Shown here in pieces: positions 1 through 11,070 of a stretch of DNA of 64,000 nucleotides. A program made the translations under genes and the position numbers. Source of the DNA: Symsagittifera roscoffensis (taxonomy: Eukaryota; Xenacoelomorpha; Acoela; Convolutidae); NCBI RefSeq assembly GCF_963678635.1, contig NC_087065.1, forward strand, positions 44,143,430-44,207,429, written 5' to 3'. Every line of letters starts with the position of its first letter. Position 1 is the stretch's first letter. The notes beneath the pieces are model-generated. The model was not told the origin of the DNA. It did no database searches and saw only the letters and a program-made list of their open reading frames with translations.

Positions 1-765
1 CATGAGTTGTTAGATCGGGTATATTTTGTCCGCGTAATCTTTGATGAATTACCACGAAACCAAGAAAGCTCATCAACTGGTACTCGGTCTTTGGTGACTT
101 CAAAGTTAGGACTGCCTCAAAAAGTTCTGGATCTGGTTTGATGACAGATTTGTCCACCATTCTTCCAAAGTATTTTATTGAAATCTTCAAGATTTCGCAT
201 TTCGACGGCTTGCACTTCAGACCCGCCCTTTTCATACATGCAAATACTTCGTCCAGGCGCTCGATGTGATCATCAAGAATTGGCGTTGCTATAACTACGT
301 CGTCCACGTAACACAAGTTCCCATACTTCTTTATCAGACTTGTTAGTGCTTGTGACATCAATCTCAGGAATGTGGATGTCACATTGCATAGGGTGAAAGT
401 CATCCTTTTTCATTGAAACAGCCTCAGCTCGCGAGCAGATCCCGTTTTCTCCCTATCTTGCTGCCTAGGCAGTACCTGACAGAAAGCTGACTTCAGATCA
501 AGAGTAGTGAAAAACTTAGCATCCCCCAATTTTTAGAGACTTTCGTCTGACTTCGGGATGAGATAGGCATCCTTGACCTTGACGGACTTCAGATATCGAA
601 AGTCGCAATAGAATCTCAATTAAAATCCTTTCTTTTCGGCCATCACTACTCCACACGCCCACGGTGATCTGGATGGTTCTATCATGTCATACTCTAAAAT
701 TGTTTCTATTTCTTTTCTACATGCATCCGATTTGTGGGTGGTCATGCGTCTCGCTCCCTCACTGT
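1..765 (-). pseudogene. Reverse transcriptase fragment of the left gypsy element
   Basis: The minus-strand translation shows the fingers and palm of a Ty3/gypsy reverse transcriptase: EPSRSPWACGVVM near 660-700, TTLDLKSAFCQV near 475-510 (motif A), LCNVTSTFLRLM near 350-395, and the catalytic YVDD at 299-310. The connection-like segment GLKCKPSKCEI follows near 190-225. At least two in-frame stops, at about 620-622 and 533-535, and a shift near 430 break the frame. In the family this enzyme copies element RNA into DNA. Here both catalytic aspartates are intact but the gene cannot be read through. It is truncated by the window edge. Confidence 0.85.
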
Positions 766-1211
766 ACGTACCACCGATTCCTTTAATTATATATCATGTT
801 TAAAAAATTTACAACACCCACTGTCCGACTTATGTATCGAGAAAACGACTGGGTTCCTATATAACACATCCTTGATGGCTTCGAGCTGTTCGTCCGTTAT
901 TTTTCCCCTTAAATGTTCTATTTCTGGGAATAACGGTTTGTCCCTATCCAACTCTTTAGGTGTGAGTCTTTTTGGAAAACTTGAACAATTCGAAAGTCCA
1001 TCGTCTGTCTTTGACTAAAATGAACTAACATTTCTCGAAAAAAATTTTTCTCTCCAATCTATTCAATATACAAATTCTGCCCTTGTGATTTGGACAATCA
1101 AGAACTTTTACAGCTTTTTAACGTTTTCAATCATTTCATATCAAGCTCTCACAGGCAGTGCATATCCGAGTTCATTCATCCACTGGATTGTGATTGATAT
1201 ACTAAGAGTAT

Positions 1212-1990
1212 TCAACAAGATACTGACGCAGAAGCCACCCTCGGTGATCGAGAATGATCTTCATAAAATAACAGCATTTGGCTATTTGGATTTGGTACTA
1301 CCCATACCTCTTTGTTATCAGTAAGTTCAATGAAATTCCTCATTCTCAAGCTTACAATTGCAGCCTCATTGGCTTTTAACCTCACCCTCCTACTCAATAA
1401 GACTGAAGCTTTACAATCATTTGTCGAAATCAAATTAAGCAGTTTTGTTACGCACTTCTTTTCCGGGTTTCGAATCCTGAGCTTGGCATTGATAAGATCT
1501 ATCATTATGTCAAAGTTACCGATGAAATCTCTGCCCAAAATGAACTGATCTGATTCATCTAGATTCACCACCACAAGCAAGCTCATCCACAGATTGCGGT
1601 TCCACATATTTAGAGCTATGATCGTTGTTCTGCCTAGTACCCCTAGTGCCCCCTTATTCGCTGCCGACAAGCGGAGACTGAAGTCTATTAGGTTGTCCTT
1701 ATCGAATCCCATCCGTATCTACGTTTCAATTGATATCACGCTCAATCGGCTGCCGTATCCGGTAACCCCATTCAAGAACGTGTTCATTCCTTTTATATCA
1801 AGTACAAGGACAGACACGTCCGCTTCCGTGCCCAGATTCATGGCGTCCTCATCAAGCATGGCGCAATGTCCAAATAATCTGATTTTGAGCTCCCCTTGGC
1901 CAACGAAAACCTGGGCCACCATTTCGTCATCACAATTTGTCATCGTCTTCGTATAGTTGTTGATTCCATCAATATTTAGCATGACCTCGT
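1212..1990 (-). pseudogene. Retropepsin-like protease region of the left gypsy element
   Basis: Two adjacent minus-strand open stretches (1982-1719 and 1712-1212) read as a retroviral-type aspartic protease and its linker to RT. DQFILGRDFIGNFDIMIDL near 1485-1550 matches the conserved late protease motif of Ty3/gypsy elements, where a phrase of the form ILG-D-F-L is typical. The expected active-site triplet region near 1850-1880 reads AMLDEDAMN instead of the usual L-L-D-T-G-A, so the catalytic site appears lost. A small frame or stop disruption lies between the two stretches near 1712-1719. The stretch from 765 to 1212 is the spacer between protease and RT and shows no domain I recognise. 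Confidence 0.7.
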
Positions 1991-2026
1991 GTGGACCATG
2001 ACTTTCGGTATATCTGCCAGTTAATC

Positions 2027-2660
2027 TTATCGATCAATCTCATCACCTCTTGTTACTAGCGCTTTGATGGTTTTTGATGGAGTTTGAGGACTGAAAGAAC
2101 GCAAATAGTCCCCAAATACATATTTCTGAATGAGTGTTTGGTCAAAATATTCGCTCAGGTTCCTCGTCACCTCGTGACCACCTACGGTGATTATCAATAT
2201 TATTCTCGCCCTTATTTTTGTGATCCCGAACGGCTTCCCGGTTTCCATCTTCAGAGTGTTGCTATTGCTCGTGACCTTGCGAGTGTAATTTATCTCCAAC
2301 ATCCTTTTGGTTTCTGTTTCCTTGCTTTCCATATCTTCAGTTACTGCCTTCACGGATTTTGTCAACAGTTCATCTTTAATCACGTCTTCATTCTGGAATT
2401 CATTTTTAGCCTGTCTGTTTCTCGCGTTCTGCACTGCTGCTAGTTTCAGCTAGTGTTTCCGATGGTTCTGATTTATCACAGCCTCCCAGAACAGAAGACA
2501 AAGGGACCTTCCTCGCCACAGAAGAAACATTTTGCGCCAATCTTGATTATCAGGCCACAGTAGAATTCATGTTCCTCCACCTGGTTCATGTCATCTTCAT
2601 CCGGTGCGTAACCCATATCCCTTGTTTGTAAAAGGTGCAATCAATTACGTGATGATCTGC
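2027..2660 (-). pseudogene. Gag C-terminal region with zinc-knuckle-like motif
   Basis: On the minus strand a Cys-rich stretch near 2485-2570 (reading CFFCGEEGPFVFC) looks like a nucleocapsid zinc knuckle. It is followed in the direction of transcription by a charged open stretch (2434-2027) that leads into the protease. A retroelement gag packages element RNA. The position upstream of protease and RT fits this. The gag start is not recognisable, because the sequence beyond about 2660 enters the inverted repeat. This is assigned mainly by order and by the Cys pattern. Confidence 0.55.
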
Positions 2661-2734
2661 TGACCCACTACTCGCGCACGATCTGCGCTTGTCCATATCA
2701 GCTCTCGGCTTGTACCCTGTCGACCTCTGTTGCT

Positions 2735-3023
2735 GGCTCCCTTATTGAGGATTCCTGTCCGCCGAAATTGAATTTTTCTGTGGCTTCATTAACTTTGATT
2801 CTCTAAATTTCTGCCTAATCTCTTCTGGGGCTCGTGCATTATTCTCCGATTGACGACTTGAGAACAATGTTGGCAACCTACTAAACGCTATCGAAGGATA
2901 ATGCACCAACCGCAGAAAATATGAGGCAGAAATCTAGAGATTATATTCTTTTAGAGAAAATTATTTTATATTAGAGAAAATATTCTTTTTCAGCGGACAG
3001 GAGTCTTCAAGGAGGGAGCCAGA
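2735..3023. repeat. Large imperfect inverted repeat in the gypsy leader
   Basis: The plus strand at 2735-2865 begins ctggctcccttattgagga. The minus strand read from 3023 down to about 2885 begins ctggctccctccttgaaga. Further shared blocks follow in the same order on the two arms (cctgtccgc, ttctgcct, gtgcattat). The arms are roughly 130 bases with a short centre. The arm start lies just inside the LTR end at 3023, where a primer-binding site is expected, so the leader of the element seems to have been duplicated in inverted orientation. Confidence 0.7.
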
Positions 3024-3488
3024 TACCCTCTAGAAATAAAATTCAGTACCCACATAGTGACTACGGCACAGGCATCGATTAAGTAAAGTAAGTAAGATAG
3101 CTCGAGAAGTTTAAAAATAAAGACTAGTTTTTACTCAAGAAGTTTTATCATCTGGACCATTGGGTCGCTTCACTCGTCAACCTGCCCAATCAAGTTGTTC
3201 ATTTGTCCAGCGATGGCAATCTCGTAAAAATTCTCAGTGTTTTTGTCGGGAACAAGACAACTCTACTTAGTTGGTTTATTTTGGTTAATTTGCGATTAAC
3301 AATTTTACTCTAGACCAATTTTCTTTCATTCTTCTTGCTATTATTAATCGGCTCTTCTGATATTCTGACCTTTTCGTTTCAGTTGCTGTGTGGTAAACTT
3401 GACTATGACGTTGCCGATTGGAATTTTTCGAAAATACCATATCGCTCCGAAATCAAGATAAAAATTCAGGATATGACCGACTGGCACA
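3020..3488 (-). repeat. LTR of the left gypsy element (5' LTR)
   Basis: This stretch is homologous, in the same orientation, to 53350-53897. Shared landmarks run from tctagaaat (about 3029), through tttttactc and ccattgggt or ccattggga (about 3130-3170), to atatgaccgactggcacat (about 3472-3489). The homology stops at the same base in both copies, giving a minus-strand terminus of TGTGCCAGTC, the TG expected at the start of an LTR. Gag and pol lie at lower coordinates on the same strand, so this is the 5' LTR of the left element. No internal domain precedes it. Confidence 0.65.
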
Positions 3489-3489
3489 T

Positions 3490-5100
3490 CTGTGAAAGTA
3501 GCATGTGACTTCACTGCATGATGTCATGCATTTAAAAACGCTTTTTTTTGACATTTTGAATTAAAAAATTCACTTCGATATTAAATTGTTATAGCTGAAC
3601 TTTTTGATTAACTACGAAAAAATTGATGGTTTTTAGTACAAATCATTGGATTTCCATGACGAGCTGGAAACCAAATGATAAGAAATTAGCTAAATTAAAT
3701 GTTCTAATCATAATGTCTTATTGCCCGATGACTGACAATCAAAACCTAGAACCGACCAAAACCTGCATCCTTTAAATAAGAAAAGTCTTAACCGCTCGAG
3801 ATGTATCTAAATTATCAACACAAATAAATCAAAGTTGATAGCCAGTTAGCGCTTATCAACTTTCATACTGCTCATATAACCAATAAATGACAATGAGGCG
3901 TGTTCAGTCTTTTTCAAGACACGTTAAATTGTATAGCATTGTTCTCAAGATTGGGCCAGTTTTGTGCGGGGGGGGGGGTGAGTAGAAGAAAAACAAAGCT
4001 TAGAACGGGAGTAATATGAAGTGATAGTCGACTTTGATTGTCTTGAAAAAACAATTTAAAAAAACTGAAATTTTATATTTTGTTTACACGAATTAAGTAA
4101 AAAAAATATTTTTTTTCTGCCAAGAAGCTCCACAATTTTGTTTTTGTTGTTGTAGTTTGGTACCCATTTGGATGAGAAATTGAGGTAGCTGAATTTGCGC
4201 GGAAAAAAGAAAAAAATGAGCGTTAGAAAGAAAAACGCTGAGAGCCATCAATTCATTGAAGGAATTGTTACAACAACGAATGCTCTATGATTAAAACAGA
4301 TATATGATTAAAACTATGAAAAAAAAAGAATTAAAAACAAAAGCAATAAAATCAATCGAGACATTTAAATTTATATGCAAAAAACTTGATATCATTGTCT
4401 CAAAAATCTGGGCATCACACGAGAGCGTTCGGCATTGCTGAATTACAAGAGTGCCGGAACCGGAGAAATGGTCTACATCGCCAAAAACTGATGATAAATG
4501 ACAACATTGAACTCCGACATAAATTCTTATGAAGCCTCTAATCAGTTTGATAGCTTTACAATAATTTGCCTCTATTCGATTTGATCGGAGAATTTTATTG
4601 CCAAACATTTTGTTGTTGTTGTTGATAATTGCCATCCGACATTTTTTTTCAAAACAATTAGAAATTAAGGAGAGAAAGGAGTTCCCCTAATAATTGTTAA
4701 CAGTTTTTACAGGGACAAGGTTTTTCTGAGAAACCTATTGACAAAAATAAGCCTGAAAACTGGCAAAAAACCCAGCATTCGAAGATCTATTGATAGGATG
4801 CGTTTAAATGTAATAATAATCATAATAATAATCATCATAATAATTATAATAATAATCGTCATAATAACAATCATAAAAAAACTGTTTCCAAAACATATCT
4901 AACATTTCATCACTCCCGATACGTTCCTTTTTACAAAATGCAGAAAATAGCAGGCGGTTGCATGTGTTTTTTCGATACGTATCATGTACAGCAATTTTGT
5001 TTCCTTGCTGGATAATCATACGAAACCCAATTCTGTCAAACATTTTTTGTCCTGTGTCAACCTTATGCGGTGTGATAACTTTTTCTTGACATTTGAAAAC
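3490..5100 (+). repeat. Dispersed repeat copy A: LTR-like part plus unit X
   Basis: From 3490 to about 3930 this matches the second half of the LTR-like repeat at 5110-5880 and 16400-17160. Shared landmarks include ttgatagccagttagcgctt and atcaactttc. From about 3930 to 5080 it matches unit X at 17160-18334, for example caaagcttagaac or caaagcttggaac, the block around ggtacccatttgga, and the end block around cagcaattttgtttc. It contains a G run at 3969-3977 and an ATA/ATC trinucleotide-rich stretch at 4810-4880. I see no coding sequence in it. Confidence 0.7.
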
Positions 5101-5104
5101 TTAT

Positions 5105-5960
5105 TGATAGCTTGCGTATTTTCCGTGTAAATAAAGCTAAATTTGACAAATGAGTACATTAAGATTCATCGGACTGACTTTATCATCTATTAAAGAAAAC
5201 CTATGACTCAAAATGACTTCAAAATTATCCCCTCTCATAATAAATTTAATGACTTTGCTCAGTGTAATTTTGAAAAACTTATGAGTGCTTCTATCATTGA
5301 TGAATGTTTTTCAATTTTTGTGAAAGATCTTAAGCCGGATATATAATCTACAAAAATCTGTTGAAACCTTAAATTTATTAACATTAGCTAGAACTTTTAT
5401 GTGCAATTTTGTTAATTTATCTGACTCAACAGTTCAACCACCTCGGAAGATTTCTTTTCATGAAGTTGCGTGGCATCAATGATTTTTTGATCAGATTACA
5501 AAATTCAACTTGATATTAAATTGGAGCTCAAAATTTTCTTTAGCTCTGAAAAAGCTAACAACGAAACATGGCAATTTTATGACGAGCTGAAAACAAGTTG
5601 AAAGTAAATTATCTCAATTGAATATTCCATTCATGATTTCTTATTACCCGCCGATTGACAATCGAGATCTAGAATTAAGAGCAAAACCAGCATTTTTAAG
5701 GTGAGATATGTCTAAGCCGCTCATGAAGTACTTAAACTATCAATAAAAAAAAACTACAACTGATTGCCAGTAGCGCTGCTTGGCAATTATATAGCTCATA
5801 TAACCAATAAATTACAGTGTAGCCGTGTTCAAAATGGGAAAAGTCTAATACCGGATTCACAACAAGTCATCGACTACAACGGTTGAGCAGAGAATCAAAC
5901 TCACAGTTTGCCGGAACAGAACAAAGCAAAAAAAACCAGGTTCAAACAGTATTGCTCAGA
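5105..5960 (+). repeat. LTR-like repeat copy B (probable 5' LTR of the plus-strand element)
   Basis: This segment aligns with 16400-17160. Shared blocks include aaaattatcccctctc, gatgaatgt-ttcaatttttgtgaaagatc, and near the end aaccagcat, aactatcaa and gccgtgttca. It lies immediately upstream of a sequence resembling an initiator-Met tRNA primer-binding site at 5964-5975 and of decayed gag and pol frames on the plus strand. I therefore interpret it as the 5' LTR of the element occupying about 5.1-17.2 kb. The exact termini are uncertain. Confidence 0.5.
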
Positions 5961-5963
5961 TGT

Positions 5964-5975
5964 TGGTAGCAGAAC
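5964..5975 (+). other. Candidate primer-binding site of the plus-strand retroelement
   Basis: The sequence tggtagcagaac resembles the complement of an initiator-Met tRNA 3' end, which many LTR elements use to prime minus-strand synthesis. It sits just downstream of the LTR-like repeat and upstream of gag-like sequence. The call is based on position and a short match only. Confidence 0.35.
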
Positions 5976-7553
5976 AACACTCAATGACAAACTGGGACAG
6001 GCAAGAAGAAAATAAGACAGCATTTCAACTTCTTTGGGTTGACAACTTCTTCAATCATTTTAGCAGGTGTGGATTGTGATCTACATCACCTCTAATTCTA
6101 TCTACATTCATATGGTTTGTCGAGTGAGCTACTGAAGAAGCAGGAAATTATTTAGAACAAAAGTTCACAACGACAAAGCAAATAGTAAAAACCAAAACCT
6201 TGAATTAAAACTCGCTTGCAGTTAATTATTGTGAACAAAAAATTAACCAACCACAAAGGCGAAGTAAAGAAATTATTAGCACACCTAAATGGTAATAACT
6301 ACACCAGAAAAACAATCTCTGTTTTTTCAGTAGTTACTTCAAAACTGCCAAAATTTAGCAAATTCTTTTGTTCTTCTTCTTAAAACTGAATAAAAGCTGT
6401 GGCTTGTCATCAAAGACCTCACAAAACTGATTTTAATTTGAAAGTACTAAAATAGCACACGCATAAGTTTCCATCAAACCATAAGTTGGAACGGAGCCAC
6501 AAGACTTTTGGCGGTTTGAAAATTAATTTCAAGGAGAGAACGGAGTAGCGGGACTCGCTTCAGGTCAAAAACCTAAGTTCGTGCACGTACTACTACGGTA
6601 AACAGCATTACGATTCTAGCCAACTCTACCGGCATCAGAGCGAACGTGCAAAGCAGCTGCGCAGCCCTTACTGATCTTTTTTCCAATCCCCAGCTTCAAG
6701 AATTTCACGGTCTTAATCTAGAGCAACTTCGGCTCAACCCAAAAACAGATACAGGAGAACATTTTCTTGTCAGCTTAACAAAAAAGCGCAAAGAGCGTGA
6801 CGTACACTTGACTTGCTTGCTGTAGCCCCAATTGACGATGCAGCAGCGCACGTAGCTACCAAAGCAGCCCGATTTTGTAAGAAAACTGCCCACAGACAAG
6901 AATAATTAGATGAAGTCAATGACAACCGTCAAGAAAAAATCAAAAGATTGTTCAAAAAAATAATGCGAATATGGCTGAGATCAAATTTGATGGAGCAACC
7001 AACTCTAATAGAAATCTGAGAGCTATATAATCTAACAAAGATGCAAATAAAGATTTTTGATGTTTGCAGACAAAAAGAGTACCAGGAAGGCGGATTTAAC
7101 GCAGCAAATGACAAATTCTCGGCTTTTCACAAATCAGCAACCATCGGAGAAGCAGCTCAGCTAAATGCGATCACAAATCACCAAGCAATCTGAGAAACTG
7201 TCGGACCCGCCTTTAGAAAAAAGCCAAAAAAACGAGTTGTCAGAAAAGTGGTTACCAACGAAGCCAAATTAATTGGTATGTACAACAGAGAGGCAGCAAA
7301 CGAGGGAAAAGAGAAGGTAAAGGGCTGAAACAACTTAGAATTGGAAAAAATTACCGAAAATTCCGAATAAAGGGAGCAATTGCACCTCCTCAGAATTTAT
7401 CCTCAATGATGCCATTATCATCCATACCAGAATATGCTAAACAAAATCAACCAATAGAGCAAATTCAACCAGCACATGTACAACAACACGCGAACTACCC
7501 GCAGCAGCAGAAAAAGGTCGTACAGTTACCAGTAGCAGCAAGTGGTCGTAAAT
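5976..7553 (+). pseudogene. Decayed gag-like region of the plus-strand retroelement
   Basis: Short plus-strand open stretches carry gag-like composition but are broken by many stops. One segment near 6610-6810 reads as a charged helical stretch containing LTDLFSNPQLQEFHGLNLEQ. Another near 7060-7190 includes AANDKFSAFHKSATIGEA. A Gln/Pro-rich segment lies at 7406-7553. The location between a candidate primer-binding site and a protease motif supports gag. No zinc knuckle was found, so the assignment rests on context. Confidence 0.4.
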
Positions 7554-7744
7554 CAATGACAAGAACCAAAAGGACCCCGCACAAAACCTCCCGTTCCCAA
7601 CGGAGCCAATAAACGATTAAAGCCACAACGTCAGTCACTATGATCATTTAAATCACCTATATCATCATCGACCGAATCAATTCAATCTGACGAGATACTC
7701 AGCCTCGACGCAAAACTCCTGCCGAACAGTACTGAGGTATACAG

Positions 7745-7830
7745 AATTACACTTGTCATCAGAATTACAACGAAGAGCTTTGCTTGATACAAGAGCATTA
7801 CAAAATGTCAATTCGAAACAAATTTTGACA
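7745..7830 (+). pseudogene. Retropepsin active-site remnant, copy 1
   Basis: The plus-strand frame reads LHLSSELQRRALLDTRALQN across 7748-7810. Retropepsins carry L-L-D-T-G-A around the catalytic aspartate. Here the aspartate and threonine are kept but the glycine is arginine. The same change is present in copy 2 at 11299-11316, so it predates the duplication. The surrounding frame is open for only about 30 codons. Confidence 0.6.
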
Positions 7831-8596
7831 ATTTAGAGTTTTTCCGCCTTCTGGAATTAAAACGATCCAAGCTACAAAGAGCAAGAATGTCAGTAGGTTA
7901 ACTATTGTTATTTGAGATAGAAGTCACCCCAGAGTTTAGATTGACAAACATGATATTTGTAGATCCAACTCAATTGTTCTAGGTAACTTATCTACAAAAA
8001 ACGTATTCATATCTGTCCCCTTTCTTAAACTTTTCTCTGCAATTCAAAGAAATCAAGCTGCTAAAAGCAACACGAACAAATAGAATGAACAAAAACTCCT
8101 TGACTCCAAGGAGACGACAAACATAGCTCTGCGCAAGACAATTCTTATGGAGTCCCCGTTAAAACAGGTGTTCATTACAGAAATTACCACCCTTGATCAT
8201 CACGTTACATAGAAATCTCATGCCAATGTATTCCCAGTTGATGCAAAAAAGCTCGTCTTTGCAAAAACGAAAAATACAGAAGACAATGAAATAAGCATTG
8301 ACGAGCTGATGCAGCAATCTTGTTATGATAGCCAGACTCAGTGGAGACCTCAGCTTGACTATAGAAACATTCAGTTTTAAAAATTGAAACTTGTCAATAC
8401 CCATAAAAATTTCCTCAGAATCAAATTAAAACAGGAACATACACGGCCTTTGTACACACAAGGACGGCCTACGCCAATAACTTGCGACAAGAATTGACAA
8501 TGGACTTGCCCTAATGCACTGTTACGGACTTCTAACAACATTGACCCGTTTTAATTTCGGACTCAATTGTTTGCTCATCGGAAGCCATCTGATAAG

Positions 8597-9055
8597 TTGC
8601 GGATGTTCATTGACCTCAGAAGGATAAACTATTTTTCAAGAATGCTAAAATCAACAGCAGTTTTTTTATCTAAAAACTAACTTTAGCATCAATTCACTTC
8701 GCAGGAAAGAATTCGTTTATAAAATTGGACAGTTCGCAAGCATTCTATTGTGTGCAAATGGCAAAAAAAACATTTCAGTCTAATTTTTGTCATTTCACTT
8801 CAATTCACGATGTTACGCCTATAAATGCCTAGCTCAAGGTTTATCTAAAGAGTAACAGACTTCAGTTCATTTATCCGACACTCTTTTGATCAATGATTAG
8901 AAGCGGATCTATAAACGCAGTTCATGAATGACAGAGGATGTGCAGTGAACAACTTTGACGAATTCATACCGAAATTTTCGGAAGTATTTGAAAAGGTTCG
9001 AAAATCAACACTGAAATTATCACCGAAAAATATGAAACTGGAACTCAACTAATGA
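8597..9055 (+). pseudogene. Reverse transcriptase remnant, copy 1
   Basis: Conserved RT blocks appear in order, though in different frames. MFIDLRRINYF at about 8603-8635 is the fingers motif, normally of the form VVDYRKLN. FIKLDSSQAFYCVQM at about 8712-8760 is motif A. FMND at 8921-8932 is motif C with the first catalytic Asp changed to Asn. The thumb-proximal segment PKFSEVFEKVRKSTLKLSP follows at about 8970-9032. These match Ty3/gypsy-type RT in spacing. Frameshifts and stops make it non-functional. Confidence 0.75.
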
Positions 9056-9361
9056 CATTTTGTGGTAATATAGTAACACCTATTAACTGACATGTGAACT
9101 AGCGAAAAATTCAATGTTCTCGAAGTAAACCAAATTGCCACAAACGGTTAAACAAGTTAAACGACAAATCGGATTTGTGCAGTTCTTCCAAAATTATATG
9201 CCAAGCTAAGATGAATGTTTCTTTTTAATTTATAGCCTACTCAGAAAAAAATTGCATCCCAAACAAATGAATAGCGTCAAAAAATTGTTGTAAGGCTAAA
9301 CCATGATCTAATTCAAGCTACTGACCAAACGCTTTAATTACCAAAACCAGAGTTGTAATAC

Positions 9362-9640
9362 GTAATTCTCAAGGATGCAAGCTATCGTGGAACCGGTTTC
9401 GTGCCCATCTTTGATGATTACAAAAAAACTGACAGCAAAGGTGAAAAAAAAACTTGGCCAGGTCTTTTAGTTCAAGGCTATTCACCTCAGCACAACTAAA
9501 GTTCTATATCTATCATAAGAAATTACTTTGCTCTCAATTATTTGTCTTATTTCATCTGGGCACTATCGCTACCCCAGATGAAGTTATGAAATAAGTAACA
9601 GTTGAATCGGAGTTTCACACCGCAATGCAAGATGCGATGC
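9362..9640 (+). pseudogene. RNase H remnant, copy 1
   Basis: The frame VILKDASYRGTGFVPIF starting at 9362 resembles the first catalytic block of retroelement RNase H (a T/A-D-A-S segment followed by G-G-A/F-V). It runs to a stop at 9497. An overlapping frame continues QLKFYIYHKKLL, similar to the tyrosine-rich block before the next catalytic Glu. Position after the RT supports this. Confidence 0.6.
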
Positions 9641-11070
9641 TGGAACAGTTCAAAGAAAGGATAAAAACTTCCACAGACACTTAAGTTGCACTCGTTTTGT
9701 TCATTACTTAACCATCAGTTGATAACTCAATCAGATTTTAGAAGCAAATCGATGCAGGTCTTGATACCACTGTACAGAGGCGAAAAAATATTTCAAAAAC
9801 CGAAATTACTTTATAAAGAAAATTGGAACTTACTATACGCTGTGTATACATCGAACTCTAAGTTCTTCAATTTAACCGCAGCAGCAACCAGAAGACGATT
9901 AACCGATTGATTCGACAAAATTCGAAATCGATCTTTCCCTAAGCCATTACCGAATCGAGCCTAGAAAGTTCGACGAACAATTGCCAAAGCTGCTCAAAGA
10001 CATTCGGCCGCAGAAAAATGACAATGAAACGACACAAAGCGCACTTGCAATAGTTCGGCTATCAATTCCGTTAGGTACCGTCAGTACGTTCACCAAAGGC
10101 AACTGATGCGCTGTCACCGACAAAGCCACGGCTACGACTATCAATAGCACCTCCTGCATCTCCCGGATTCTTCTGCGACATTTCGAGTGTCAATATTCCT
10201 CGGCGGACCAACAATTTTAGCAGCAGCAAAGCTAAATCCGGTAGCAGCGCCAACTTTGGCGCCCTTGCCACAACCAGCACCGCTACCGATAGCAGTACAA
10301 CCGCCCCAGAACATCCACCGAACCCAGATCCAGAGCCAATCGACACACCTCAGCCAGCGCACAACTAATGAATCATTCACGATGGACCAGTAGACAATGC
10401 AGCGTCAGCAGCACCAGCCAATTCTGAAATCACCTGCATAGGACAAGATATTGAAGAAACCGCTGAGTACAAAGCTCAGCGCAAAGCAGTAGCTGAGGCG
10501 CGAGACAAAAAAGATGATCAAACTAAGTTTAATAAAGATATGCGAGACCATCCAATACCCCCGCGCGATAAAAAGCCGCGAAGATACGGACTTCGGACAT
10601 TTGACGAACAAGAAGTTGTCCCTGTTGAGTAAAGTCCAAGATCAACACGGATTGACAATCAAGTGAAATTACAAGAGAAAGTGGAGGAAGCAAGTGAGTC
10701 TCTTCCTCCACGAGATGAAGAATTTCAAAGGCTATCAGCGAGGTAAGCAAAACGAAAGATGTTCCCGTTAGAAGTAAATTTTTGGTAAACTCAATATATA
10801 AATATCAGGAATCAAATGTCTTTGTCAGACCAGTGAATGTTTTGAAACTTCCAGGCTCTTTAGCCCATTGTGTTCAAATTGACTCTCACGTGCACAAAAG
10901 AGTAGCATGCCAGGCTAGCAGTACCTACCCAGGTATCAAATCAACGCTAAAGAGCCCTTAAACACCAATAGTTGGATCATCTATCTCAGTTTCTTTGCCG
11001 CGGGAAAAAAGATCAACTTTCTTTATAATCACTAAACGCAGTTTTTTTTAATAAACAATTAAAATTAAAC

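Larger units (their letters stand above)
1..2660 (-). mobile_element. Decayed Ty3/gypsy-type retrotransposon, gag-protease-RT portion
   Basis: Reading the minus strand from about 2660 down to 1 gives the order gag, protease, reverse transcriptase, which is the Ty3/gypsy order. The element runs off the left edge, so RNase H and integrase would lie outside the window. The frames are broken by stops and shifts, so this is a non-coding relic rather than an active copy. Its 5' leader is rearranged into an inverted repeat (2735-3023), and an LTR lies beyond it at about 3020-3488. The components are listed separately. I am confident of the class because a YVDD RT motif, a retropepsin-like domain and a CCHC-like knuckle follow one another. 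The family name is not determinable by eye. Confidence 0.85.
7554..11070 (+). mobile_element. Tandem duplication, copy 1: decayed LTR-retrotransposon pol
   Basis: This unit begins with caatgacaagaaccaaaagg and is repeated almost base for base from 11071. In order on the plus strand it carries a protease remnant, reverse transcriptase, RNase H and then an unassigned 3' part (9650-11040). All frames are interrupted. In the RT the catalytic motif reads FMND (8921-8932) instead of FMDD, whereas copy 2 keeps FMDD. Copy 1 lacks about 200 bases present in copy 2 (11930-12140). In the 3' part (9900-10750) all small open frames on both strands are mutually overlapping, and none is convincing as a protein. 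Confidence 0.8.

Noticed and set aside
4800-5043. Tyr/Asp-rich minus-strand open frame
   Set aside because: It is the translation of a trinucleotide-rich stretch inside unit X, and the other copy of X does not keep it.
9950-10750. Small open frames on both strands in the 3' part of the duplicated element, repeated at 13676-14479
   Set aside because: They survive in both copies because the copies are nearly identical, not because of selection; frames overlap and no domain is seen.
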